Source of the DNA: an uncultured Paracoccaceae bacterium
GTDB lineage: Bacteria > Pseudomonadota > Alphaproteobacteria > Rhodobacterales > Rhodobacteraceae
DNA length: 64,000 bases
Assembly: GCA_947503775.1 (NCBI GenBank)
Contig: CANNFE010000001.1
Coordinates: forward strand, 310,001 to 374,000
Direction: 5' to 3'
Below, in pieces: positions 31,778 to 40,529 of this stretch. Below the pieces are notes generated by a model that was not told where the DNA came from, searched no databases, and saw nothing but the letters and a program-made list of their open reading frames with translations. Both the position numbers and the translations under genes were made by a program. The number at the start of each line of letters is the position of its first letter. Position 1 is the first letter of the stretch.

Positions 31778-32824
31778 ATGGGACGTTTTATCCTGCAGCG
31801 CGCAGGCATCATGCTTCTGACGGCGCTTTGCCTGACCTTCATCGTATTCGCGCTGACCAACCTTTATCCGAACCTCGAAAAACTCGCTAAAACCCAGGCC
31901 AATAGCCGGATGACCGATACCGAGGTCGTCTCCTGGCTTGAAAACCGGGGCTATCTGCAACCGCTTCCGGTCAAATATGGTCAATGGCTCGGCGTTCTTC
32001 CCGGCTATGTCATCGAGGGCAGCGATGGCCGCACCCGCGCCCGCTGCGCGCCCGACGGCATCCCGGCCGAGGACGCGCCGCGGTTTTGCGGCGTCCTTCA
32101 GGGCGACTGGGGCACCTCGACCGTTTTCCGGGAGGATGTCTCTGAAATCGTAAGCAAGCGGCTCGGCCTCACCGGCTGGCTCATGCTGGCGGTGATGTGC
32201 GTAATGGTCCCCGGGGCTTTGATCCTCGGTGTTCTGTCTGGCATGCGAGAGGGCAGCCGCACCGATCGGACGCTCTCGACCGTTTCCATCGCCTCGACCG
32301 CCACGCCCGAATATGTCTCGGGTGTTCTATTCATTGCGGTATTCGCCTCTTCGGCCGTGGGGCTGAAATGGTTCAAGGGCACCGCAACCAGCGCGATGGA
32401 CGACATCACCTTCGCGAACTTCACCCTGCCGGTGATTACCATCGCACTTTACGGCATGGGCTATATCGCCCGCATGACGCGCGCTTCGATGACCGAAGTG
32501 ATGACGGCGCAATATATCCGCACCGCCCGGCTCAAGGGGGTGAGCTTTCGCGATATCGTGCTGAAGCACGCACTTCGGAATGCTCTGATCGCGCCCTTCA
32601 CCGTGATCATGCTGCAATTCCCGTGGCTTCTGAACGGCGTGGTGATCGTCGAGACGCTCTTTAACTACAAGGGCTTCGGCTGGACGCTCGTTCAGGCCGC
32701 CTCGAACAACGATATCGAGCTGCTTCTGGGTGTCTCGGTCGTCTCCGTCATCGTGGTTCTGGTCACGCAGCTGATCTCGGATATCGGCTACGTCGTCCTG
32801 AACCCCCGCATTCGCATCTCGTAA
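31778..32824 (+). CDS. ABC transporter permease, DppB type
   Basis: Inner-membrane permease of the peptide ABC importer. 348 residues with six predicted membrane segments: one at the N-terminus (AGIMLLTALCLTFIVFALT), then a periplasmic insert of about 90 residues with two cysteines (ARCAPDG, RFCGVLQ), then five in the conserved C-terminal half. The EAA-type cytoplasmic loop is AQYIRTARLKGVSFRDIVLKHALRNAL. Starts ATG 31778 with AAAGGA upstream; ends 11 bp before the partner permease. Confidence 0.92.
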   Translation: MGRFILQRAGIMLLTALCLTFIVFALTNLYPNLEKLAKTQANSRMTDTEVVSWLENRGYLQPLPVKYGQWLGVLPGYVIEGSDGRTRARCAPDGIPAEDAPRFCGVLQGDWGTSTVFREDVSEIVSKRLGLTGWLMLAVMCVMVPGALILGVLSGMREGSRTDRTLSTVSIASTATPEYVSGVLFIAVFASSAVGLKWFKGTATSAMDDITFANFTLPVITIALYGMGYIARMTRASMTEVMTAQYIRTARLKGVSFRDIVLKHALRNALIAPFTVIMLQFPWLLNGVVIVETLFNYKGFGWTLVQAASNNDIELLLGVSVVSVIVVLVTQLISDIGYVVLNPRIRIS

Positions 32825-32835
32825 GGAGCCGCACC

Positions 32836-34290
32836 ATGGAACCGCTCACCTGGACCGGAACGCTCGGCACCTTCCTCGATCCGCTGCTCGCCCTCTTTGC
32901 TGGCGTCTTCGCCGTCGCTTGCGTCGCTCAGTTCGTGCTAGGCTTCGTGCTTCAACCTGGTCGGACAACCGCCAATGCCGACGGCACCTTGTCGGTCGAG
33001 CGCGGTCCGCTCGAATGGATCGGCGAGGCCATGAAGTGGAGCTTTCTGGGCATCGTTCTGGTCGTCCTCGCCTACATCCTAGGCGGGATCGTGACGCCCT
33101 ACGGGACTGGCGGGATCATCGGTGCGATGTCGGCCCGCTTTCTGCCCGTCTGGATCGCGCTTACGTTGACCTTCGCCATCTCGATCACCTTCAAGCGACG
33201 CCTTGGCCTTTATGGAAAGCTCTTCGACAGCCCGATTGGCATGGTCGGTTTCGGCCTTGTGATGTTCTGGGTATTCACAGCGATCTTCGGCGGCCCGCTC
33301 GACATGATCATTACCCACGATCCGCTCTCGCAGGTCTCGGGCCTCAAGAACAAGATCCCGGGCGTTCCCGTCCCGGGGATCGAGGAGATGGGCGTCGGCG
33401 CGCATTACCTGCTGGGCGGAGATAACCTCGCCCGCGATATCTTCTCGCGCATGGTCGAAGGCGCCTGGATCGTGATCCAGATCGCTCCGCTGGCCACGCT
33501 TTTCGCTTTCATGGTTGGCATCACGCTCGGTCTTCCGGCAGGATATTACGGCGGAGCGCTCGATACCTTTCTAAGCTTTCTGGCCAACCTGATCCTCGCC
33601 TTCCCGGTCATCCTGCTCTTTTATCTGCTGGTCACGCCCGAGATCGTCGCGACCGGCATTCCCAGCTACATGGCCGCAGTTCTTTTTCTCTTCCCGGTGA
33701 TCTTCCTCGGAGTGCTCCTGAACTCGCGCTATTATACGCAGCCGACCTTCCGCACCGGGCTGCTGATCGTCGTCCTCGGCATCGCTGGGTTCACCTACCT
33801 CGCGATCATCTCGCAACGCGGCACGCCGCTTCAGATCCTGCCTGATGCCATCGATCCGATCACGATCAATGGCGGTATCCTCGTTGTCTTCGTTTCGGTC
33901 GTCTTCGTAAACGCGCCTACCGTCTTCCGGATCGTCCGCTCCCTCGCCCTTGACATCCAAACGCGGGACTACGTCGCCGCCGCCCAAACCCGGGGCGAAG
34001 GCGCGTGGTACATCATGCTCTGGGAGATCCTGCCCAATGCCCGCGGCCCCCTGATCGTCGATTTCTGCCTGCGCATTGGCTATACGACGATCCTGCTCGG
34101 TACTCTGGGCTTTTTCGGCCTCGGCCTGCCGCCCGAAAGTCCCGACTGGGGCTCGACGATCAACGAGGGCCGCAAGCTTCTTTCGATCTATCCCCATCCC
34201 GCTTTGCCGCCCGCCGTCGCGCTTCTGACGCTGGTGCTGGGGCTGAACCTGCTGGCCGACGGCTTGCGCGAAGAAAGCTTGAAGGACTGA
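32836..34290 (+). CDS. ABC transporter permease, DppC type, extended
   Basis: Second permease of the importer. At 484 residues it is far longer than the usual 280-310. The standard core is present: GGDNLARDIFSRMVEGAWIV, an EAA loop (DYVAAAQTRGEGAWYIMLWEILPNARGP) and the C-terminal GLGLPPESPDWG. Additions are three or four hydrophobic segments before the core (residues about 15-150) and a hydrophobic stretch around 300-365 between core segments. The family with these additions occurs in Roseobacter genomes as far as I know; their role is unknown. Ribosome site AAGGAG at 32823. Confidence 0.88.
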   Translation: MEPLTWTGTLGTFLDPLLALFAGVFAVACVAQFVLGFVLQPGRTTANADGTLSVERGPLEWIGEAMKWSFLGIVLVVLAYILGGIVTPYGTGGIIGAMSARFLPVWIALTLTFAISITFKRRLGLYGKLFDSPIGMVGFGLVMFWVFTAIFGGPLDMIITHDPLSQVSGLKNKIPGVPVPGIEEMGVGAHYLLGGDNLARDIFSRMVEGAWIVIQIAPLATLFAFMVGITLGLPAGYYGGALDTFLSFLANLILAFPVILLFYLLVTPEIVATGIPSYMAAVLFLFPVIFLGVLLNSRYYTQPTFRTGLLIVVLGIAGFTYLAIISQRGTPLQILPDAIDPITINGGILVVFVSVVFVNAPTVFRIVRSLALDIQTRDYVAAAQTRGEGAWYIMLWEILPNARGPLIVDFCLRIGYTTILLGTLGFFGLGLPPESPDWGSTINEGRKLLSIYPHPALPPAVALLTLVLGLNLLADGLREESLKD

Positions 34291-34326
34291 TCGACCTCTC
34301 TACCGGCCGAAGATGAAGGACCACAT

Positions 34327-36411
34327 ATGACCGACCCCGACTACGACGGCCCCATCCTCGAGATCGACAACCTCTCGATCTCGTTCTTCACCCGGCTAAG
34401 GGAAATCCCGGCGGTCATGGACTTCTCCGTCCGCGTCCGCCCTGGCGAGGCGATGGGGCTGGTCGGCGAATCCGGCTGCGGCAAATCCACGGTGGCGCTC
34501 GGCGTGATGCAGGATCTCGGCGTCAACGGGCGCGTGGTCGGCGGCTCGATCAAATTCAAGGGCCGCGACCTGGGCCAGATGTCCGATGCGGAGCTACGCG
34601 ACATCCGCGGCTCTGAGATTGCGATGATCTATCAGGAACCCATGGCCTCCCTGAACCCGGCCATGAAGATCGGCAAACAGCTCATGGAAGTGCCGATCAT
34701 TCACAAGGGCATCTCGGAAAAGGAGGCCTATGACCGCGCGCTCGAGGTCGTCACCGACGTCAAGCTGCCCGACCCCAAGCGCATCCTCGACGCCTATCCG
34801 CACCAGCTGTCGGGCGGCCAGCAGCAGCGCATCGTCATCGCCATGGCGCTGATGTCGAAACCGTCGCTTCTGATCCTGGACGAGCCAACGACCGCTCTCG
34901 ACGTGACGGTCGAGGCTGCCGTGGTCGAGCTCGTAAAGGAGCTTGGCGTCAAATACGGCACCTCGATGCTGTTCATCAGCCACAATCTGGGACTGGTGCT
35001 TGAAACCTGCGACCGCCTTTGCGTGATGTATTCCGGCGAAGCTGTCGAGACCGGCAGCATCGAGGACGTCTTTGACAAGATGCGTCAGCCTTACACGCAG
35101 GCGCTTTTCCGGTCGATCCCGCTGCCCGGCGCCGACAAGAACTCCAAACCGCTCATCGCGATCCCAGGCAACTTCCCCCTGCCCCATGAACGCCCGCCGG
35201 GCTGCAATTTCGGGCCGCGCTGCGACTACTTCGAAAAGGGCCGCTGCGACGCGCAACCCATCCCAATGGCCACTGTGGAAGGCGACGAGCGGCATCGCAC
35301 CCGCTGCCTGAGGTTCGAGGAAATCGACTGGTCAATGATCCCGCTCGGCAGCGACACCAAGGAGAAATCCGAACCCGGCGACGTGATCTTGAAGATTGAC
35401 GATCTCAAGAAATATTATCAGGTCGCCGCTTCCGCTTTGTTCTCGGGGGGCAACAAAAAGGTCGTGAAGGCAAACGAGACGCTCTCCTTCGAAGCGCGCG
35501 AAAGCGAGACGCTCGCCATCGTCGGCGAATCCGGCTGCGGCAAGTCGACCTTCGCCAAGGTCCTGATGGGGCTTGAGACCGCGACCGAAGGCTCCGTCAT
35601 CCTCGACAACCGCGAGATCGGCCAGACCGAGATCGCCAATCGCGACACCAAAACCGTCTCGGACATCCAGATGGTCTTCCAGAACCCGTTCGACACGCTC
35701 AACCCGTCCATGACGGTGGGGCGGCAGATCATCCGTGCGCTCGAGATCTTTGGCGTTGGAAACAGCGAGACAGAGCGGCGCGACCGGATGCTGCAACTGC
35801 TCGATCTCGTCAAACTACCACGCGAATTCGCGGGCCGCATGCCGCGCCAGCTGTCGGGCGGCCAGAAACAGCGCGTCGGCATTGCCCGCGCCTTTGCCGG
35901 GGACGCCCGCATCGTTGTCGCGGACGAACCCGTCTCGGCCCTTGACGTATCGGTTCAGGCCGCCGTCACCGATCTGCTCATGGAGATCCAGCGTGAGCAC
36001 AAGACGACACTTCTCTTCATCTCCCACGACCTGTCGATCGTCCGATACCTCGCTGACCGCGTCATGGTCATGTATCTGGGCCATGTGGTCGAGCTTGGCA
36101 CGACCGAACAGGTTTTCGCACCGCCCTATCATCCCTATACCGAAGCGCTTCTCTCTGCGGTGCCGATCGCGGATACGCGGGTCCAGAAAAAGCACATCGT
36201 CCTCGAAGGCGACATCCCGTCCGCCATGAACCCGCCCCCGGGTTGCCCGTTCCAGACCCGCTGTCGTTGGAAATCCGAGGTGCCCGGCAATCTGTGTGAA
36301 ACCGAGGTGCCGCCGATGAAAACCACGGCGGATGGGCTTCAGATCAAATGCCACCTGACCGACGGCCAGATGGAAGAGATGGAGCCCGTCATTACCATCG
36401 CCGCAGAATAG
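34327..36411 (+). CDS. ABC transporter ATP-binding protein with two fused nucleotide-binding domains (DppD-DppF type)
   Basis: 694 residues, two ATPase domains in one chain powering the peptide importer. Domain 1: Walker A GESGCGKSTVA, signature LSGGQQQRI, Walker B LLILDEPTTALD, with an oligopeptide-transporter C-terminal motif (PPGCNFGPRCDYF). Domain 2: GESGCGKSTFA, LSGGQKQRV, VVADEPVSALD, and a second PPGCPFQTRCRW. Both domains look catalytically complete. Start ATG 34327, 36 bp after the permease. Confidence 0.94.
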   Translation: MTDPDYDGPILEIDNLSISFFTRLREIPAVMDFSVRVRPGEAMGLVGESGCGKSTVALGVMQDLGVNGRVVGGSIKFKGRDLGQMSDAELRDIRGSEIAMIYQEPMASLNPAMKIGKQLMEVPIIHKGISEKEAYDRALEVVTDVKLPDPKRILDAYPHQLSGGQQQRIVIAMALMSKPSLLILDEPTTALDVTVEAAVVELVKELGVKYGTSMLFISHNLGLVLETCDRLCVMYSGEAVETGSIEDVFDKMRQPYTQALFRSIPLPGADKNSKPLIAIPGNFPLPHERPPGCNFGPRCDYFEKGRCDAQPIPMATVEGDERHRTRCLRFEEIDWSMIPLGSDTKEKSEPGDVILKIDDLKKYYQVAASALFSGGNKKVVKANETLSFEARESETLAIVGESGCGKSTFAKVLMGLETATEGSVILDNREIGQTEIANRDTKTVSDIQMVFQNPFDTLNPSMTVGRQIIRALEIFGVGNSETERRDRMLQLLDLVKLPREFAGRMPRQLSGGQKQRVGIARAFAGDARIVVADEPVSALDVSVQAAVTDLLMEIQREHKTTLLFISHDLSIVRYLADRVMVMYLGHVVELGTTEQVFAPPYHPYTEALLSAVPIADTRVQKKHIVLEGDIPSAMNPPPGCPFQTRCRWKSEVPGNLCETEVPPMKTTADGLQIKCHLTDGQMEEMEPVITIAAE

Positions 36412-36471
36412 CTCCGGAACGAACGCGCTGCCTGATGCATTTCTCCTCCGTTCAAAGGTGGGAGAACGATC

Positions 36472-37326
36472 ATGAGCGACCGGGATTTCGGCTGGGCCAT
36501 TCCAATCATGCAGCTGGGCTATGCGGGCCGTGGTCTCGTTTATGTCACCATTTCAGCCATCTCTCTCTACACGATTTGGCAAGGCGGCCAGGCACAAGGC
36601 ACCAGCGCCGCCCTCGCCCAGCTTGAGGGATCGCTTTGGGGAACAGCCGCTCTTGTTGCCATCGCCGTCGGACTTCTCTGCTACATGGTCTGGCGAGTGA
36701 TATGCGGCACCTACGATCTTGAGGATGAGGGATCTGGCGGGAAGGCCACCATCGCCCGGATCGGGCAAGTCGTGACCGGCCTCATTCACGGCGCTCTTGG
36801 TATCGCGGTCCTTATTCTGGCCGTCACAGCGAAATCCGGCGGTGGAGACGGCTCGAAGATCGCCGAAATCACGGGGCAGATCATGTCGCTTCCCGCCGGA
36901 ATTTGGCTGGTCGGCATCGCGGGCGTGATCACCGCAGGTGCCGGGGCCTACTACCTCAAAAAAGCGTGGAAAGAGGAATATCGCGAAAGCCTCGAGGCCA
37001 ATCACTTCACCCGCAACTGGAATTGGGCGCTCAAGGCGGGTGTCGCGGCGCAGGGCGTGACGGTCGGTATCATCGGCATCTTCCTGGTGATCGCCGCCCT
37101 TCAGGCCGATCCATCGCAGGCCGGCGGTATGGGCAAGGCCTTCTCCTGGCTCTCGGGCCAGATCTACGGCCAGATCCTTGTGACCGCGCTTTGTATCGGA
37201 CTAGCGGGTTTCGCGCTATTCTGTTTCGTCAACTCCGCTTATCGGATCATTCCGAAAGCAGCGGGCGACGATGTCCAGACCCTTGCCCGCAAGGCGAAAA
37301 ACAAAGGTCAGGCCGCAGCTGCCTAG
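36472..37326 (+). CDS. DUF1206 membrane protein
   Basis: 284 residues consisting of three tandem repeats of a two-segment membrane unit (about residues 10-80, 95-165, 190-265), each starting with a G-Y-x-G/A-R-G-like turn ([46 protein letters not shown]). This matches the DUF1206 family; no function is known. Start ATG 36472, after GGGAGAACGATC. Its stop codon is shared with the convergent transglycosylase: the four bases CTAG at 37323-37326 hold both stops, TAG on each strand. Confidence 0.85.
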   Translation: MSDRDFGWAIPIMQLGYAGRGLVYVTISAISLYTIWQGGQAQGTSAALAQLEGSLWGTAALVAIAVGLLCYMVWRVICGTYDLEDEGSGGKATIARIGQVVTGLIHGALGIAVLILAVTAKSGGGDGSKIAEITGQIMSLPAGIWLVGIAGVITAGAGAYYLKKAWKEEYRESLEANHFTRNWNWALKAGVAAQGVTVGIIGIFLVIAALQADPSQAGGMGKAFSWLSGQIYGQILVTALCIGLAGFALFCFVNSAYRIIPKAAGDDVQTLARKAKNKGQAAAA

Positions 37327-37910
37327 CTGCCCATGATCACCCGCACGTAATTGCGGGTCTCGCGATAAGGCGGAATGCCATTGTGCCGTTTCACCGCCGC
37401 GGGGCCTGCATTATAGGCCGCCAAAGCCAGACGCCACGACCCGAAGGTTCGGTACTGCTCGGCCAGATAACGTGCGCCGCCTTCGAGGTTCTGCACCGGA
37501 TCATCCGCATTCACCCGCAAATAACGCGCCGTCCCCGGCATGAGCTGAGCAAGACCCATCGCGCCCTTGTGGGACCGTGCTCTGGGGTTCCAGTTGCTTT
37601 CCTGCTGGATCAGCCGCGCAAAGAGATCCTCTGGGATCCCATGCCGCCGCGCCGCCGATTTCGCGAGTTCCAAGTACTGCCCGCGATAGGATCCCGCATA
37701 GGCCGGTCCCTGATCGCCGCGCCCCGGAACCACAATCCTCGACGGCTGAAGGCGAACCGAGTTGGCATATTGCTGCGCCGCCCGTCCATCCAGAACGCTG
37801 GTCTGCGATTCAAAGAGCGTAGCACGCGATCGGGTCGAAAGCTGCTCTGCGCTTGCCGAACCCGTCCCTCCGATGACAAGACCTGTCATCGCAATCGCCA
37901 AACCCCTCAT
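37323..37910 (-). CDS. Lytic transglycosylase, SLT domain
   Basis: Cleaves peptidoglycan glycan strands with formation of 1,6-anhydro-muramyl ends. 195 residues: Sec signal ([21 protein letters not shown]), linker, SLT catalytic domain with E104 in [31 protein letters not shown] and AYNAGP, the full motif set. ATG 37910 has GGGAG 12 bases upstream; an alternative TTG at 37928 lacks one. Divergent from ssb. Confidence 0.92.
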   Translation of the reverse strand: MRGLAIAMTGLVIGGTGSASAEQLSTRSRATLFESQTSVLDGRAAQQYANSVRLQPSRIVVPGRGDQGPAYAGSYRGQYLELAKSAARRHGIPEDLFARLIQQESNWNPRARSHKGAMGLAQLMPGTARYLRVNADDPVQNLEGGARYLAEQYRTFGSWRLALAAYNAGPAAVKRHNGIPPYRETRNYVRVIMGS

Positions 37911-38079
37911 CCCCGATACTCCCAGCAAAATAGATCCGTCCTCAATCGCGGCGGACTATACCCGCTTCACGCGGCGTGAAAAGCCTTGTCGAACATGTCT
38001 TAGGGACCTGTTAACCGCGATAGGCTGTTGTAAGGTCGCGCTCGACCAGAGCAGAATCGACGTCAAGAAGGAGTCTTCC

Positions 38080-38577
38080 ATGGCCGGATCCGTCAACAAA
38101 GTCATCCTGATCGGCAATCTCGGCCGCGATCCGGAAGTGCGCAATTTCCAGAATGGCGGCAAGGTCGTGAACCTTCGCATCGCCACATCCGAGAACTGGA
38201 AGGACAAGAATACCGGCGAACGCCGCGAGCGGACCGAATGGCATTCCGTCGCGATCTTCTCGGAACCGCTGGGCCGGGTGGCCGAGCAATATCTTAAGAA
38301 GGGCTCGAAAGTATATATCGAGGGCCAGCTCGAGACGCGCAAATGGCAGGACCAGTCCGGTGCCGACCGCTACTCGACCGAGGTTGTCCTGCGCCCCTAT
38401 CGCAGCGAGCTGACGATGCTCGACGGACGCGGCGAAGGCGGCGGCGGTGGCGGAGGCTACGGCGGCGATCAGGGCGGCTATGGCGGCGGCGATTACGGCA
38501 ACGATCAGGGCGGCAGCCGGGGTGGCGGAAACTCGATCCCCAGCAACAGCGACCTGGACGACGAGATCCCGTTCTAG
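38080..38577 (+). CDS. ssb: Single-stranded DNA-binding protein
   Basis: Protects ssDNA in replication, recombination and repair. 165 residues: OB-fold of about 110 residues ([39 protein letters not shown]), then a glycine-rich linker (GGGGGGYGG and similar) and the conserved acidic tip DDEIPF for partner binding. ATG 38080 with AAGAAGGAG upstream; the longer frame from 37762 is not SSB-like. I see no GTTC-N7-GTTC LexA box upstream. Convergent with aroB, nine bp apart. Confidence 0.96.
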   Translation: MAGSVNKVILIGNLGRDPEVRNFQNGGKVVNLRIATSENWKDKNTGERRERTEWHSVAIFSEPLGRVAEQYLKKGSKVYIEGQLETRKWQDQSGADRYSTEVVLRPYRSELTMLDGRGEGGGGGGGYGGDQGGYGGGDYGNDQGGSRGGGNSIPSNSDLDDEIPF

Positions 38578-38586
38578 GATCCGAGC

Positions 38587-39705
38587 CTATCGCGCTGCCA
38601 GAGCGTCAGCCAGCAGCGCAAGAACGGCATCGCGCGGGACATCCGAGGTCACGAAGGCCTCCCCGATCCCGCGTGCCATAATGAAATGCAATCGGCCGCC
38701 GATCACCTTCTTGTCCTGGGCCATAAGATCAAGAAGAGTCTCCGCGTCCGGTAGAGGCCCCTCGATATCGCCGAGCCTTGATTTCAGACCGAGATCCGCT
38801 ATATGCGCCCGCACCCGGCTTGGCTCCTCTTGCGCGCATAGACCCAGTCGCGCGGACAGATCGAACGCCAACGCGCAGCCGATGGCGACCCCTTCCCCGT
38901 GTAAGAGCCGTTCACCATACCCCGTCGCCGCCTCCAGCGCGTGACAGAAGGTATGGCCCAGATTAAGCAGGGCGCGGTCCCCTTGTTCAGTCTCGTCGCG
39001 AACGACGATCTCGGCCTTCATCTCGCAGGACCGCCGGATCGCCTTCAGCCGGGCCTCGGGATCGCCAGACAGGACCGCAGCACCGTGGCTTTCGAGCCAT
39101 CCGAAAAACGCAGCATCGCCGAGCAGCCCGTACTTCAGCACTTCGCCATAGCCCGCTTTGAGGTCCCGTTCCGCCAACGTATCAAGGCAGCCGGTATCGG
39201 CCAGCACGAGCGATGGTTGGTGAAAGGCCCCCACCAGGTTCTTGCCCGCCGCCGCATTGATCCCGGTCTTACCGCCGACCGAACTATCCACCTGTGCAAG
39301 CAACGTCGTCGGCACTTGAACAAAACGCACCCCGCGCCGCAGAACCGCCGCCGCAAACCCGGCAAGATCACCAATGACCCCGCCGCCAAGCGCCACGACC
39401 ATGTCGTTTCGCTCGATCTTCTCGGCCAGAAGCCATTCGACGGCTCGCGAAAACTCAGGCCACCCTTTCGTGGCCTCGCCTGCTGGCAAAGCAAGCGCCG
39501 ATACCGTGATCCCTGCTTTTTCGAGCGCAGCGCGGAACGGCTCAAGATGATGCCGCGCCACATGCTCATCGGTCAAAATAGCGACACGAGGCTGGGCCAA
39601 GAGTGTACCGATCGTCTCGCCAGCGCCCTCGATGAGGCCGGGGCCGATCATGATATTATAGGCCCGCCCAGGCAGATCGACATGGACGGTTTCGTGGCTT
39701 GGCAA
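38587..39705 (-). CDS. aroB: 3-dehydroquinate synthase
   Basis: Shikimate pathway step 2; NAD and divalent metal. 372 residues; features GGGVIGDLAGFAAA (NAD and substrate binding), TTLLAQVDSSVGGKTGIN and the metal histidines in LNLGHTFCHALE and GEGVAIG. Starts two bases after aroK on the same strand, as in most proteobacteria. Confidence 0.96.
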   Translation of the reverse strand: MPSHETVHVDLPGRAYNIMIGPGLIEGAGETIGTLLAQPRVAILTDEHVARHHLEPFRAALEKAGITVSALALPAGEATKGWPEFSRAVEWLLAEKIERNDMVVALGGGVIGDLAGFAAAVLRRGVRFVQVPTTLLAQVDSSVGGKTGINAAAGKNLVGAFHQPSLVLADTGCLDTLAERDLKAGYGEVLKYGLLGDAAFFGWLESHGAAVLSGDPEARLKAIRRSCEMKAEIVVRDETEQGDRALLNLGHTFCHALEAATGYGERLLHGEGVAIGCALAFDLSARLGLCAQEEPSRVRAHIADLGLKSRLGDIEGPLPDAETLLDLMAQDKKVIGGRLHFIMARGIGEAFVTSDVPRDAVLALLADALAAR

Positions 39706-39707
39706 AG

Positions 39708-40253
39708 CTATACCTCCATCAGAACATCGACCCGGCTGGCGATCGTGGTCAGAACGCGGTCCGCCATATCGGCAATCGACAGATGTTCTTGTGCCTCGAC
39801 CGCGACATCGGCCAAGGCATAGATGTCCTGCCGCGCATCAAATATCTCGGTCAGCGTACCCTTGGGATCGGGCGTCTGCAAAAGGGGCCGCGTTTCCTTG
39901 TGCCGGACCCGCTCCCAAAGAAGATCGAGGTCCGCTTTCAGCCACACCGACAGCCCCGCCTCGGATATCATGCGGCGATTGCGCTCGGCCAGAAACGCCC
40001 CCCCGCCGGTTGACAGGATCACCGGTTCGTTGCGGAGCAATCGCGCGATCACCTCTGCTTCCCGATCGCGGAAGAAGGCCTCTCCGTCCCGCTCAAAGAT
40101 CTCGGCAATACTGGCCTGGGCGGCCTCGACGATCTCGGCATCGCTGTCGCGGAACGGTACGTCCAGACGGGCCGCGAGCGCGCGCCCGACGGCGGTCTTG
40201 CCAGAGCCCATCATGCCCACCAGAGCGACCGTTTTGCCCAGCCTCAGCCCCAC
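39708..40253 (-). CDS. aroK: Shikimate kinase
   Basis: Phosphorylates shikimate. About 181 residues from GTG 40253. Walker A GMMGSGKTAVG, DSDAEI (shikimate-binding aspartate), FRDREAEVI, LSTGGGAFL and the lid RPLLQ. The start is uncertain: the family N-terminus suggests GTG 40253, preceded by GGGGGA, while the frame remains open up to 40391; GTG at 40271 is an alternative. The upstream extension would overlap the promoter of the divergent 50-residue gene. Confidence 0.94.
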   Translation of the reverse strand: MGLRLGKTVALVGMMGSGKTAVGRALAARLDVPFRDSDAEIVEAAQASIAEIFERDGEAFFRDREAEVIARLLRNEPVILSTGGGAFLAERNRRMISEAGLSVWLKADLDLLWERVRHKETRPLLQTPDPKGTLTEIFDARQDIYALADVAVEAQEHLSIADMADRVLTTIASRVDVLMEV

Positions 40254-40374
40254 CTGTCCCCCGATCGGCACGCCGCCGCTTAATGATAAATTCCACGCTT
40301 GAATGGCGTGATCTTGCCGAAAAGGCCATATATAACCGGCTGCAAATAACAAAGAGCAGGCAAAGGTCCGTAAA

Positions 40375-40527
40375 ATGTGGCGTCTCATCAAGGCTTTATT
40401 ATTTCTCTCGGTGCTCGCGGCATTGGGGTTTATCGCCTATGCCTATGTCGGGCCCATCGTGACGCCGGCGGATTTCGAACCGGCCCAAGAAGACGTCGTC
40501 GAACCTGTGACGCTTGATCTGGAGTAA
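40375..40527 (+). CDS. 50-residue membrane-anchored protein upstream of the xerD transcript
   Basis: Short gene: MWRLIKALLFLSVLAALGFI is a membrane segment, followed by a hydrophilic acidic part (FEPAQEDVVEPVTLDLE). ATG 40375 has AAAGGT eight bases upstream. The stop is at 40525-40527 and the next gene begins at 40530 with its ribosome site GGAG inside this gene's end, so translation is probably coupled. The inside-out layout (short cytoplasmic end, ~30 residues outside) is inferred. No family recognised. Confidence 0.6.
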   Translation: MWRLIKALLFLSVLAALGFIAYAYVGPIVTPADFEPAQEDVVEPVTLDLE

Positions 40528-40529
40528 GC

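Noticed and set aside
38000-38079. LexA box upstream of ssb
   Set aside because: Single GAAC only; no GTTC-N7-GTTC direct repeat.
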